A stretch of DNA of 50,304 nt. Origin: Syntrophaceae bacterium. GTDB lineage: Bacteria > Desulfobacterota > Syntrophia > Syntrophales > Smithellaceae. The notes under the pieces were generated by a model. It worked only from the letters and a program-made list of their open reading frames with translations. It was not told the origin of the DNA and ran no database searches. Of this stretch, positions 1-7,521 are shown in pieces. The DNA lies in assembly GCA_003142535.1 (NCBI GenBank), contig PLMQ01000040.1, forward strand, positions 1 through 50,304. The letters are read 5' to 3'. The translations under genes were made by a program, and so were the position numbers. How positions within the stretch are numbered: position 1 is the stretch's first letter; the number at the start of each line of letters is the position of its first letter.

Positions 1-39
1 TTTACAGTCTGCTCCCTTTGGCCGCTCGGGAACCCCTCC
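1..39 (-). tRNA. tRNA-Tyr, 5' part, cut by window edge
   Basis: Read on the minus strand, the first 39 nt of a tRNA are present: acceptor strand GGAGGGG, a D-arm like the long-variable-arm tyrosine tRNAs, and the start of the anticodon arm (GCAGACTGTAAA), which contains the anticodon GTA. The rest lies off the left edge. It follows tRNA-Thr by 18 nt on the same strand, so both are probably cut from one transcript. In E. coli the order Thr-Tyr-Gly-Thr precedes tufB; a similar continuation to the left is an inference. Confidence 0.85.
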
Positions 40-57
40 AGCTTTACATTACCAAAC

Positions 58-133
58 TGGAGCTGGCGATGGGACTCGAACCCGCAACCTGCTGATTACA
101 AATCAGCTGCTCTACCGATTGAGCTACGCCAGC
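58..133 (-). tRNA. tRNA-Thr (anticodon TGT)
   Basis: A complete 76-nt cloverleaf with encoded CCA reads on the minus strand. The acceptor stem GCTGGCG pairs with CGCCAGC, the anticodon stem GCTGA pairs with TCAGC, and the loop TTTGTAA gives anticodon TGT (plus-strand 98-100). The T-arm contains GGTTCGAGTCC. It heads a tRNA cluster whose next member is tRNA-Tyr. Confidence 0.97.
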
Positions 134-147
134 AAATCCTATGCTTA

Positions 148-175
148 ATTATCTTTTAACATCAAGCACTTACAA
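148..175 (-). promoter_or_regulatory. Possible promoter of the tRNA cluster
   Basis: On the minus strand TTGTAA, a 16-nt spacer and GATAAT lie about 15 nt before the mature tRNA-Thr 5' end, leaving room for a short leader to be removed by RNase P. A second pair closer to the gene (TTGATG and TAGGAT) leaves too little leader. Sequence-only call. Confidence 0.45.
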
Positions 176-185
176 TTTTAAGCGC

Positions 186-216
186 AAAAAAACAATTGCA
201 CACCTCCGTGCGAATT
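186..216 (-). terminator. Rho-independent terminator after the AMMECR1 gene
   Basis: On the minus strand AATT-c-GCAC, loop GGAGGT, GTGC-AATT is followed by G and seven T. It lies about 205 nt after the AMMECR1 gene and upstream of the tRNA-Thr promoter, so it would separate the protein operon from the tRNA operon. The remaining sequence from 217 to 420 shows nothing I recognise. Confidence 0.6.
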
Positions 217-420
217 GCCGACTCTAATTTTTATGATTGTGTTTGTCAAGTAAATTTTTAATTTATTTTACGGAAAAGGCAAGTATACCGGTGCCAAGTC
301 TTATCAATTGGATTCTTTGCTATAACTCTCTTTCCATAACGAAACGGCGCAAGACTTACCGCCGACAAGAGGAACATTATTTTTCAGTATCGATTATAAA
401 CTTCCGTGATCAACGGCCTG

Positions 421-969
421 CTAATCAGCAGCACCAAAATAGTCCGCGGAGAAAATGTAAATTTCCGTTTCTTTATCCAGCCAGGCCTGTGGCGAGAGCC
501 CCGCCTTGTAACAGGTTTCCGCCAGAAACGTCTCCCTGTCCCATCCATACTCCGCTGCCACTTGCGGCAATAACAGGCCGGAATTGTAGCCGCGAACAAG
601 ATATAATCCATGCTTGCCCACTTCAATTTCATTAATATCTTTAATGCGCCGTAATGGGCTCAGCACCGAAACTTCAATAGTCAAATCTTTCAGTTCTTCT
701 GCCTTTAATGAGGGAAAACGCGGATCATGAAAAGCGGCGGCCACAGCCATTTCCTGCACTGTTTCCCAGAGCGGCTTAACGGCTTTGATGTAACCGATAC
801 AGCCGCGCAAATGGCCGCGTTTTTTCAAAGTTACAAAAGCACCCCTTTTTTCCTGAAGAGTTGCAGAATCAGCCGTTACTTTGGATATATCCTTATTATT
901 CACTTTAGCGGCTATTGTTTTCTTTACAATATCTAAAAGCGCAGTTTTTTCCTTTGCCGTTAATTCCAT
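421..969 (-). CDS. AMMECR1-domain protein (AmmeMemoRadiSam system protein A)
   Basis: The 182-residue product is a single AMMECR1 domain. The family signature LRGCIG is at residues 54-59, followed by the conserved HDPRFPSL segment near residue 81 and EVSVLSP near 100. The biochemical activity of the family is not settled. In many anaerobes it is encoded with a Memo-like protein and a radical SAM enzyme; the Memo partner is the gene directly upstream, 15 nt away, and the radical SAM member is not in this window. Length is normal for the single-domain bacterial form. The start ATG follows AGGAGTGGGAA, a good ribosome-binding site. Family assignment is firm, function unknown. Confidence 0.92.
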   Translation of the reverse strand: MELTAKEKTALLDIVKKTIAAKVNNKDISKVTADSATLQEKRGAFVTLKKRGHLRGCIGYIKAVKPLWETVQEMAVAAAFHDPRFPSLKAEELKDLTIEVSVLSPLRRIKDINEIEVGKHGLYLVRGYNSGLLLPQVAAEYGWDRETFLAETCYKAGLSPQAWLDKETEIYIFSADYFGAAD

Positions 970-984
970 TTCCCACTCCTAGTA

Positions 985-1806
985 TTATTTGTAATAAACG
1001 GCTGCCCCATAGCCGACCACAGAGCTTTTCTCGCCGGTTATATCTCCCGAATTGGCATATTGCAAAATTCGCGATTTTGTTGCACCCAGCTTACCTGCGG
1101 CCAGCATAGCCACAACCATCGGACCGCTGCCGCAGGCCTCGCAAATTCCTTTATCCATATTTTCTAATAATCCGGCAGCATCGGCATTTTGCAGATGATT
1201 TAAGACGATCGCGTCCATCTGCGTCGCCATATTGTAATTGTGAAAATGAGATAAATCGGAACTGCCGACAATCAATACTTTTTTATTACCGGCCGCCTGA
1301 TGTATGGCTGCTACCAGATCGCGGCAGGTGCTTTCATTCTGGTCACCCATAACCAATGGCACAAAAGAAAAATCGCCCAGAGCAATCTGTAAAAAAGGAA
1401 GCTGAATTTCCAGGGAATGTTCTTGCAGGTGAGCGGCGGGAATTTCCTGAATTGTGCTGCTGAATTCTTTAATATCCTTTGCCAGTTCTTCAGCTACCGG
1501 TACAATACCCAGCGGTGTTTCGTAACCACCTTTACTGAAAATAGATACACCGTGAAAAGCCACCCGATGACTCGGCCCAATAACAATAACAGCGGCAAAT
1601 TTTTCACCGCGAATAAGGTTATAAGCATGGGCGGCAACCTGCCCCGAATAAACATATCCGGCATGAGGTGCAATCAAACTGACAACTTCTCCCCCCAGCT
1701 GCAAGTCGGGCACAGAAGCAAAATAACTCTCTATATCCTTCCGTAACACAGAAGGCTTACCGGGATACCAGGAACCAGCTATCGCTGACTTTCGAATAGA
1801 ATCCAT
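985..1806 (-). CDS. Memo-like protein (AmmeMemoRadiSam system protein B)
   Basis: A 273-residue Memo-family protein of the extradiol-dioxygenase-like fold. The conserved metal-site segments are visible: PHAGY at 47-51, GPSH near 98, SSDLSHFHNY near 182-191 and CGSGP near 226. Human Memo is described as a copper/iron-binding redox protein; the bacterial role is not known. It is the first gene of a two-gene minus-strand unit with the AMMECR1 gene. Upstream, a dispersed repeat fills the gap to the cysteine synthase fusion, so transcription may read through the repeat into this gene. The ribosome-binding site is a modest GGGTGG just before ATG. Confidence 0.92.
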   Translation of the reverse strand: MDSIRKSAIAGSWYPGKPSVLRKDIESYFASVPDLQLGGEVVSLIAPHAGYVYSGQVAAHAYNLIRGEKFAAVIVIGPSHRVAFHGVSIFSKGGYETPLGIVPVAEELAKDIKEFSSTIQEIPAAHLQEHSLEIQLPFLQIALGDFSFVPLVMGDQNESTCRDLVAAIHQAAGNKKVLIVGSSDLSHFHNYNMATQMDAIVLNHLQNADAAGLLENMDKGICEACGSGPMVVAMLAAGKLGATKSRILQYANSGDITGEKSSVVGYGAAVYYK

Positions 1807-1820
1807 GCACCACCCACTTT

Positions 1821-1939
1821 TTTATTCGTGAAACTCCAATTTCAAAAACATAGTGCATTGAAATTGGCTAGCTGAACAATCCCGCGTAAGCGGGGGATAT
1901 AATACTCCGCAGCTTGCTTTGGGGTTCATACCCGTGATT
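1821..1939 (-). repeat. Dispersed stem-loop repeat, copy 1 (full length)
   Basis: In repeat orientation (minus strand) it begins AATCACGGGTATGAACCCC. It continues with a segment containing GCGGAGTATTATATCCC, the hairpin CCCGC-TTAC-GCGGG and the hairpin CCAATTTCA...TGAAATTGG, and ends GGAGTTTCACGAATAAA. Its first 46 nt match copy 4 (6613-6750) exactly. It overlaps the last 14 nt of the upstream cysteine synthase fusion gene and supplies its stop codon. Confidence 0.9.
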
Positions 1940-4250
1940 TAAATTGCCAGACTGCTCCTTGTGGTGTATCCAAAACTGCAACACCGAGGTTTGCAAGCTC
2001 ATCTCTTATAGAATCCGCCTGCTGCCAGTTCTGGGCGTTTCTGGCGGCTGCTCTTTTTTCGAGCAATTCGCGTATTTCTTTTTGAACAACTTGCTCTGCA
2101 AAATCCATTATCCCCAGAACTTCATTAATATTTTTTAGCGCGGCGAGAATCTTCCCGGCATCGCTTTTATTAACAACCGCCTGAACAATAATAATATTTA
2201 CCTTACCAATAAAATCAAAAAGCGCGGCAAGAGCACCGGCAATATTCAGATCGTCGTCTAACGCTGCGACAAAACCATTTTTCAGATCGTAAAGCAATTG
2301 ATCTATTTCCGCACAACCATTTCCATCGGTGTTGACAGCCTGTAACCGGCTAATAAAAATGTCGAGCTTTTTAACTGTATTTTTCGCCGTCTCCAGAGCT
2401 CCGTCCGAATAGTTGAGTGGTTTGCGATAATGCACGCCCTGAAGAAAAAAACGGACATCTCTTCCCCGATAACCGCGGTCGCGCAATTGCGCAAGGGATA
2501 AAGCATTATTTAATGAACGGGACATCTTTTTACCGTCAACCATTACCAGCTCCGCATTAATCCAGTAGTTCGGACCGTTCTTGCCGGAAAAAGCTTTATT
2601 TATCGCCAAGATATTTTCACAATGAGGAAACATTTCATCAACACCGCTGATATGAATATCATAAGTAGCACCTAAATACTTCTGGGAAATTGCTGCGCAT
2701 TCCAAATGCCAGCCGGGGCGAACATTACCCCATTTAGTCTTGTAATAAATCCCTCTTTTCAATTCCGCCAAACTAGTCCTTTTTAGAAGAACAAAGTCCG
2801 CAGAGCTATCCTTTTCAAAATCGTCAAGATCAATTGATTTACCCTGACGGGTCTTCTCCAGATCAATATTGGACAGAACTCCATAATCCGCCATTTTTGA
2901 TATATCAAAATAAACAGAATGTAATTTTTCGTAGGCATAACTTTTATCGACCAGTTTTCCGGCAATCTTGAGCATTTCTTCAACATTTTCTGAAGCATTG
3001 ACGTAAATATTATCAGAATGAATATTTAAAGGAAGGGCATCTTCCAGAAATATCTGCCGATATTTATTGGAATAATCGGCCATGTCCATTCCCGCTTTTT
3101 CCGAGCCCTTGATTGATTTGTCAGTCATGTCAACAATATCAATTATGTGCTGCACTTTGTAACCTTTATAAATCAGATAGCGATGAATCAAATCAGAGAC
3201 AACAAGCCGCCGGTAATTGCCCAGATGCGGCGCATCATGAACAGTAGGCCCGCATGTATGCATTTGCACTTGCCCGGAATTAATCGGTTTAAATAAGGTA
3301 TTCCGGCGTTTGATAATATTAAAAAGATTAAATGAGGAAAGCTCTTCTTTAACCGCGAAAAGTTCTGTGCTTAAATACCTCTCCCCGCTATCGGGGAAAA
3401 TAACAACTATCAGGCCATCTTCTATCTGCCGGGCTTTCTCGGCAGCAACAAACATAGCCGCGCCGGAACTCATACCGGCTAAGATTCCTTCTTCCCTGGC
3501 CAACCTGCGCGCCATCGCAAAGGCATCTTCATCTAAAATGCTCACCTTTTCATCCAAGCGACTTTTATCAAAGATCCCGGGCCGGTATGATTCCCGCATA
3601 TTTTTCAGCCCTTGAATCTTATGCTGCAGATAAGGCTCGACTCCGATAATTTTAATTTGCGAATTTAATTCCCGGAGCTTCTTAGATATACCCATAGCTG
3701 TTCCAGATGTACCCAGACTGGATATAACCATCGTCACCTTTCCTTTTGTCTGCTCCCATATCTCCCGGGCAGTACCGCAGTAATGAGCGGCAATATTGTC
3801 TTCATTATTGAATTGATCCGTACCAAAATATTTACCGGGATTATCGCGCAGCATTTTATAAGCAACTTCGATCGCGCCGTCCGTTCCCTGATTGGCCGGG
3901 GTAAAATGCAGCTCCGCACCCATAGCGCGCAAAATTTTCTTTCTCTCTTCGCTGGCCGACTCCGGCATAGTAAGGCATAATTTATATCCCTTTGCCGCTG
4001 CGATCATGGCCAGACCGATTCCCGTATTCCCACTGGTCGCTTCTAAAATAATTTTCCCTCTGCTTAATTCTCCCCTTTTTTCTGCTCCTTCAATCATGAA
4101 TAAAGCAGCGCGATCCTTAATGGAACCTCCCGGATTGGCACATTCCAATTTTGCTAATATTTTTACCTTGGGATTGGGATTAAGCCGGCTAATTTCCACC
4201 AATGGCGTATTGCCAATAGTATCAGTGATGCATTTATAAGTTTTATCCAT
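1926..4250 (-). CDS. Fusion: cysteine synthase (CysK-type) / cysteinyl-tRNA synthetase
   Basis: The 774-residue protein joins two complete enzymes. Residues 1-305 are a PLP-dependent O-acetylserine sulfhydrylase: GGSIKD with the PLP lysine K45, TSGNTG at 72-77 and GTSGTAMG near 180. Residues 315-774 are a class I cysteinyl-tRNA synthetase: HTCGPT at 331, the HIGH-type motif HLGN at 342-345, WHLECA at 514, PHCEN near 543 with zinc ligands, KKMSRS at 574-579, and a C-terminal helical anticodon-binding region. Together they would make cysteine and load it on tRNA-Cys. No stop or frameshift separates the halves; the linker is about 15 residues. The last residues Ser-Arg-Val and the stop lie inside a dispersed repeat. 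Both domains look catalytically intact. Confidence 0.95.
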   Translation of the reverse strand: MDKTYKCITDTIGNTPLVEISRLNPNPKVKILAKLECANPGGSIKDRAALFMIEGAEKRGELSRGKIILEATSGNTGIGLAMIAAAKGYKLCLTMPESASEERKKILRAMGAELHFTPANQGTDGAIEVAYKMLRDNPGKYFGTDQFNNEDNIAAHYCGTAREIWEQTKGKVTMVISSLGTSGTAMGISKKLRELNSQIKIIGVEPYLQHKIQGLKNMRESYRPGIFDKSRLDEKVSILDEDAFAMARRLAREEGILAGMSSGAAMFVAAEKARQIEDGLIVVIFPDSGERYLSTELFAVKEELSSFNLFNIIKRRNTLFKPINSGQVQMHTCGPTVHDAPHLGNYRRLVVSDLIHRYLIYKGYKVQHIIDIVDMTDKSIKGSEKAGMDMADYSNKYRQIFLEDALPLNIHSDNIYVNASENVEEMLKIAGKLVDKSYAYEKLHSVYFDISKMADYGVLSNIDLEKTRQGKSIDLDDFEKDSSADFVLLKRTSLAELKRGIYYKTKWGNVRPGWHLECAAISQKYLGATYDIHISGVDEMFPHCENILAINKAFSGKNGPNYWINAELVMVDGKKMSRSLNNALSLAQLRDRGYRGRDVRFFLQGVHYRKPLNYSDGALETAKNTVKKLDIFISRLQAVNTDGNGCAEIDQLLYDLKNGFVAALDDDLNIAGALAALFDFIGKVNIIIVQAVVNKSDAGKILAALKNINEVLGIMDFAEQVVQKEIRELLEKRAAARNAQNWQQADSIRDELANLGVAVLDTPQGAVWQFKSRV

Positions 4251-4305
4251 AATTCATGTCTCGAAAGAGAAAAGACCAGAAAAGAACTGGCCGGGTTTAT
4301 TTACT

Positions 4306-4334
4306 TTTTACTGATTCGTTACGAATCAGTAAAA
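4306..4334. repeat. Perfect 13-bp inverted repeat upstream of the fusion gene
   Basis: TTTTACTGATTCG, a 3-nt loop and CGAATCAGTAAAA form a perfect stem 56 nt before the start of the cysteine synthase fusion. There is no T-run of terminator quality on the minus strand. It could be an operator or an mRNA leader hairpin; the choice cannot be made from sequence. Confidence 0.6.
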
Positions 4335-4348
4335 TAGTTCTTAAAACC

Positions 4349-4446
4349 CTGGGTATAATACCCTCCGCTTTCGTCCCGCCAGCGGTGGGATTCAACTTAC
4401 CAATTCCGCTACGCTTCGCTTTCGGAATTGGAGTCTCACTAATAAA
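4349..4446 (+). repeat. Dispersed stem-loop repeat, copy 2 (5' end shortened)
   Basis: In plus orientation it retains GGGTATAATACCCTCCGC, the hairpin CCCGCCAGCGGTGGG, and CCAATTCCG...CGGAATTGG, ending GGAGTCTCACTAATAAAG. It sits between the DUF1178 gene and the fusion gene, both on minus, so here it is opposite to transcription. The TCACGGG end is missing. Confidence 0.82.
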
Positions 4447-4453
4447 GAACGAC

Positions 4454-4870
4454 TCAGCTATTCATTTTAGGCAGAGGAATTTTAAAAAATTGGACACCTT
4501 CTTCTTTCAAACTTTCTTCTTCCTGAGAAGTAGTTATTCCTCTAATATTGCGCTTTTCTTCTTCCCCGCAATGAATCTTTAAGGCAACTTCAGCAAACTT
4601 ATTGCCGACATCATCAAAATTCTTATCAATATAATTATGCAACAGTTGCAATGCTTTAGCCGGCGAAAGTTCTTTTTCCTTGGCCTTACCAGCGACGCGG
4701 GAATCCTTACCCATAATTGTCATGGAAGACGGATTTATATGGACAGCAGAGCTGCTGCAAACAGGACAGGAAACAAGCCTCTGTTCATTTTGTTCATTAA
4801 AAGCCTGGCTATCTTTAAACCAACCCTCAAATTTATGACCATTTTCACATTTCAAGTCAAAAATAATCAT
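4454..4870 (-). CDS. DUF1178 family protein
   Basis: The 138-residue protein starts with the family pattern MIIFDLKCENGHKFEGWF and has a zinc-ribbon-like pair, CENGH near residue 8 and CPVC near residue 35. The C-terminal half (ALQLLHNYIDKNFDDVG, then a Glu-rich stretch and IRGITTSQEEESLKEEGV) also matches the family as I know it. Function is unknown; a metal-binding or nucleic-acid role is a guess. It precedes the cysteine synthase fusion on the same strand, separated by a repeat copy and a hairpin. The last residues PKMNS lie beside the repeat. Confidence 0.88.
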   Translation of the reverse strand: MIIFDLKCENGHKFEGWFKDSQAFNEQNEQRLVSCPVCSSSAVHINPSSMTIMGKDSRVAGKAKEKELSPAKALQLLHNYIDKNFDDVGNKFAEVALKIHCGEEEKRNIRGITTSQEEESLKEEGVQFFKIPLPKMNS

Positions 4871-4906
4871 TATTAATTACCTGCTTCCATATTAATATGA
4901 TTGTTT

Positions 4907-4935
4907 ATTGTAACATGCTGCATGGTAAAAAACAA
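4907..4935 (-). promoter_or_regulatory. Possible promoter for the DUF1178 gene
   Basis: TTGTTT, a 17-nt spacer and TACAAT on the minus strand lie about 37 nt before the ATG. The -10 box is good and the -35 box moderate. Confidence 0.42.
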
Positions 4936-5018
4936 TTAAGTAAAGAAACATGGGAGCATTTCACGCTTAATAATAGCAGAATTTATTCTGCTGAAATTAA
5001 TAGAAAATTCCATATTGA

Positions 5019-5120
5019 ATCACGGGTAACATGCCCTCCACTTACGTCCCGCCAACGGCGGGATTCAACTTACCAATTTCAATACACTACGTTTTTGAAA
5101 TTGGAGTTTCACGAATAAAA
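5019..5120 (+). repeat. Dispersed stem-loop repeat, copy 3
   Basis: In plus orientation it begins ATCACGGGTAACATGCCC and contains CCCGCCAACGGCGGG and CCAATTTCAA...TTGAAATTGG. It ends GAGTTTCACGAATAAAA, directly against the tRNA-Pro promoter. It lies between a minus-strand gene start and a plus-strand tRNA, so this copy is not inside an operon. Confidence 0.88.
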
Positions 5121-5123
5121 TAG

Positions 5124-5152
5124 TGGACATTTAGAAATAAATTTTATATATC
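5124..5152 (+). promoter_or_regulatory. Possible promoter of tRNA-Pro
   Basis: TGGACA, a 17-nt spacer and TATATC end 13 nt before the mature tRNA, a normal distance for a short tRNA leader. It begins 3 nt after a repeat copy. Confidence 0.5.
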
Positions 5153-5165
5153 GAGCGTCCCAAGT

Positions 5166-5242
5166 CGGGATGTGGCCCAGTTTGGTAGGGCACTGCGTTC
5201 GGGACGCAGGGGTCGCGCGTTCAAATCGCGCCATCCCGACCA
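5166..5242 (+). tRNA. tRNA-Pro (anticodon CGG)
   Basis: A complete 77-nt cloverleaf with encoded CCA. The acceptor CGGGATG pairs with CATCCCG, the anticodon stem CTGCG pairs with CGCAG, and the loop TTCGGGA gives anticodon CGG (5200-5202). The T-loop is GTTCAAAT. It is convergent with pilC; no clear hairpin terminator is seen in the 28 nt between them. Confidence 0.97.
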
Positions 5243-5270
5243 TTTTTCACATTTTCAATATTTTGCTTTA

Positions 5271-6479
5271 TTAGCCAACAAGAGCAGCCATCTTAAAGAT
5301 CGGTAGGTACATGGCGATAATCATACCACCAACAACTCCACCTAAAAAAACCATCATTACGGGCTCCAAAAGTGCTGTCATCGCTTCAACAGCCGCATCA
5401 ACTTCATCATCGTAAAAATCGGCTATTTTACTGAGCATCGCATCCAAAGCACCGGTGGCTTCACCCACAGCAATCATTTGGACAACCATCGGTGGGAAAA
5501 TACCGGTTTCTTGCAAAGGCTCAGCTATAGTTTTACCTTCACTGATGCTTTGCCGAGTTTTTAATAAAGCATTTTCAACAATCACATTGCCGGAAGTTTT
5601 ACTGACAATATTTAACCCTTCCATAATAGGAACTCCGGAACTCATCATTGTGGAAAGCGTCCGGGAAAATTTCGCTACGGCAACTTTTTTCAGCAGCGGC
5701 CCGAATATGGGTGCTTTGAGTGATAAAGAATCTATAGTCCAGCGCCCTTTTGCTGTTTTATAAAATCTTTTAAACACAATATAAACAACAACCAAAATAC
5801 CGGCTATAAACCACCAGTAACTCTGGGCAAACTCACTGGCCGTTATTAATGCCTGCGTTGGACCTGGCAACTCCCCTCCCATACCCTCGAACATCTTTTG
5901 GAACACGGGAATAACTTTAAGCAACAATAAGGCAACAACACCCATAGATATTAATAACACAGCCGCGGGATAGGTCATTGCTCCCTTCACACGTGCCTTT
6001 AATTTCATTGCTTTTTCTAAATAATTGGAAAGCCGCACTAATATCACATCCAGAATACCACCAGCTTCACCGGCAGCTACCAGATTGACGAAAAGCTCGT
6101 CGAAAACTTCCGGATATTTTTTCAGCGCTTCGGTTAGGCTGGCCCCGCCTTCCACATCTTCTTTTACCGCCTTTATGATTTTTTTAAAAACTTTACTTTC
6201 TTCTTGTTGCGCTAATAGATCCAAACATTGAATAAGCGGCAATCCTGCATTAATCATTGTGGAAAAAATACGACAGAAGACAACGATATTTTTTTCTTTT
6301 ACTTTTCCTTTAAAAAAAGGCAAATATTCGGAAATGTCTTTGGGTTTTTTCCTGATTTCAATCGACTTAAATCCCTGGCGGCGTAAAAGGCCACGTAAAG
6401 CTAATTCATCAATTGCTTCCGTTTCCCCTTTTTTAACTTCGTCTTTTCTGGTGGTACCTTCCCAAATAAAAACCGGCAT
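5271..6479 (-). CDS. pilC: Type IV pilus / type II secretion inner-membrane platform protein PilC
   Basis: A 402-residue GspF/PilC family protein with two tandem T2SSF domains. Each starts with the recognisable FCRIFSTMINAGLPLIQCL (near residue 68) or FSRTLSTMMSSGVPIMEGL (near 270) and contains the GE-AGGILD / GEATGALDAML signature. Hydrophobic segments lie near 170-190, 218-235 and 372-395. It forms the membrane platform that couples the assembly ATPase to the pilus. The genome position is isolated: no pilB, pilT or pilin is in the window. It follows rlmB on the same strand after 257 nt with a repeat copy. The start is supported by AAAGGAT 6-7 nt before ATG. Confidence 0.93.
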   Translation of the reverse strand: MPVFIWEGTTRKDEVKKGETEAIDELALRGLLRRQGFKSIEIRKKPKDISEYLPFFKGKVKEKNIVVFCRIFSTMINAGLPLIQCLDLLAQQEESKVFKKIIKAVKEDVEGGASLTEALKKYPEVFDELFVNLVAAGEAGGILDVILVRLSNYLEKAMKLKARVKGAMTYPAAVLLISMGVVALLLLKVIPVFQKMFEGMGGELPGPTQALITASEFAQSYWWFIAGILVVVYIVFKRFYKTAKGRWTIDSLSLKAPIFGPLLKKVAVAKFSRTLSTMMSSGVPIMEGLNIVSKTSGNVIVENALLKTRQSISEGKTIAEPLQETGIFPPMVVQMIAVGEATGALDAMLSKIADFYDDEVDAAVEAMTALLEPVMMVFLGGVVGGMIIAMYLPIFKMAALVG

Positions 6480-6612
6480 GTTTTTATCCTTTCACTAAGT
6501 GGGATAATTGAGACGTGAATATCATAAATCATCTTTTCTGTAAATTAAAGATTTCCTTTAGCAACCACAATCGGCGATAGTATTTTTTTAATTCTTTTAA
6601 CCTTACAGATGC

Positions 6613-6750
6613 TTTATTTGTGAAACTCCAATTTCGAAAGCGAAGCCCAGCGAATGCAGGACAAGCGAATTGAAGTTTGTTAGCCGAATTATCCCGTGTT
6701 AGCAGGGATATAATACTCCGCAGCTTGCTTTGGGGTTCATACCCGTGATT
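6613..6750 (-). repeat. Dispersed stem-loop repeat, copy 4 (longer loop)
   Basis: In minus orientation the first 46 nt match copy 1 exactly, through GCGGAGTATTATATCCC. The second hairpin is weakened (CCC-tgctaacac-GGG). The third has a long loop carrying TTCGCTTGTCCTGCATTCGC before CGAAATTGGAGTTTCAC. It overlaps the last codons of rlmB and provides its stop. Confidence 0.88.
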
Positions 6751-7495
6751 GAGAATTTTTAGTATCTCGACGCTGACAAAATATTTCATATTGAATGATC
6801 CCCGTTGCCACGCCTACATTCAATGAATCAAAGTTTCCAGCCATGGGAATTGACAACAAAAAATCGCATTTTTTTTTAACTAACGGCCGGATACCTTTTG
6901 CTTCACCGCCCATCACCAGAACCGTATGGCAGTTAAAATCCAACTCTCTTAAATTTTGGCCTTCATGGGCATCCGCGCCAAATACCCAGAATCCTTTTTC
7001 CTTTAAATAATCAATAGACTGCGCCAAATTAGTCGCCCGTACAATGGGAATTTGCTCAGCACTGCCGGCCGATGCTTTGATTGCGGACGCAGTGACAGAT
7101 GCAGCCCGGTCAGTCGGAATCACCACCCCATTTGTTCCCCAGCAGTGCGCCGTTCTAATTATTGACCCCAGATTCTGAGGGTCCATTATACTATCGAGAA
7201 TCAGTATAAGATCAAAATTAAAAGATGTGCAGCGGTTTGTTATTATATCGTTTATGTGAGCATAAACAAAAGGCGGACGCAGCCCAACGACTCCCTGATG
7301 ATCGGGACAGCCCGCCAAATCATCCAGATATTTTCTGTGCTGAAATTCAACAGATATTTCTTTCTGACTGGCCAGTTTTATGATTTCTTTTAAGGAAGAG
7401 CCGCTCTTTCCAGAAGCCACAATAATCTTTTCCAATCCGGGCTGCTTATGCCGGAGAAGAATATTGATAGGATTGATTCCGTAAATTACCTCCAC
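6737..7495 (-). CDS. rlmB: 23S rRNA 2'-O-ribose methyltransferase, RlmB/SpoU type
   Basis: A 252-residue SpoU-family RNA methyltransferase. The N-terminal substrate-binding domain covers about residues 1-75. The SPOUT knot motifs follow: DPQNLGSIIRTAHCWG, LVMGGEAKGI and IPMAGNFDSLNVGVATGI. RlmB modifies G2251 of 23S rRNA in E. coli; the exact target here is inferred. It closes the core operon that starts with the heptose kinase, 26 nt after pyrF. The final residues Ser-Arg-Val and the stop come from the edge of a dispersed repeat, so the natural C-terminus has probably been replaced. Confidence 0.92.
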   Translation of the reverse strand: MEVIYGINPINILLRHKQPGLEKIIVASGKSGSSLKEIIKLASQKEISVEFQHRKYLDDLAGCPDHQGVVGLRPPFVYAHINDIITNRCTSFNFDLILILDSIMDPQNLGSIIRTAHCWGTNGVVIPTDRAASVTASAIKASAGSAEQIPIVRATNLAQSIDYLKEKGFWVFGADAHEGQNLRELDFNCHTVLVMGGEAKGIRPLVKKKCDFLLSIPMAGNFDSLNVGVATGIIQYEIFCQRRDTKNSQSRV

Positions 7496-7521
7496 GCCAA
7501 ACTCTCTTTTACAGTTTTTTG

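Noticed and set aside
237-635. Open frame antisense to the AMMECR1 gene
   Set aside because: It overlaps a well-supported family gene on the other strand and has no ribosome-binding site or recognisable domain.
1890-1905. TATAAT inside the repeats as a promoter
   Set aside because: No suitable -35 box is conserved at 16-18 nt among the copies, so it is probably part of the hairpin sequence.
6529-6789. Frame between pilC and rlmB on the minus strand
   Set aside because: It reads through the dispersed repeat and the rlmB end in another frame; composition is not protein-like.
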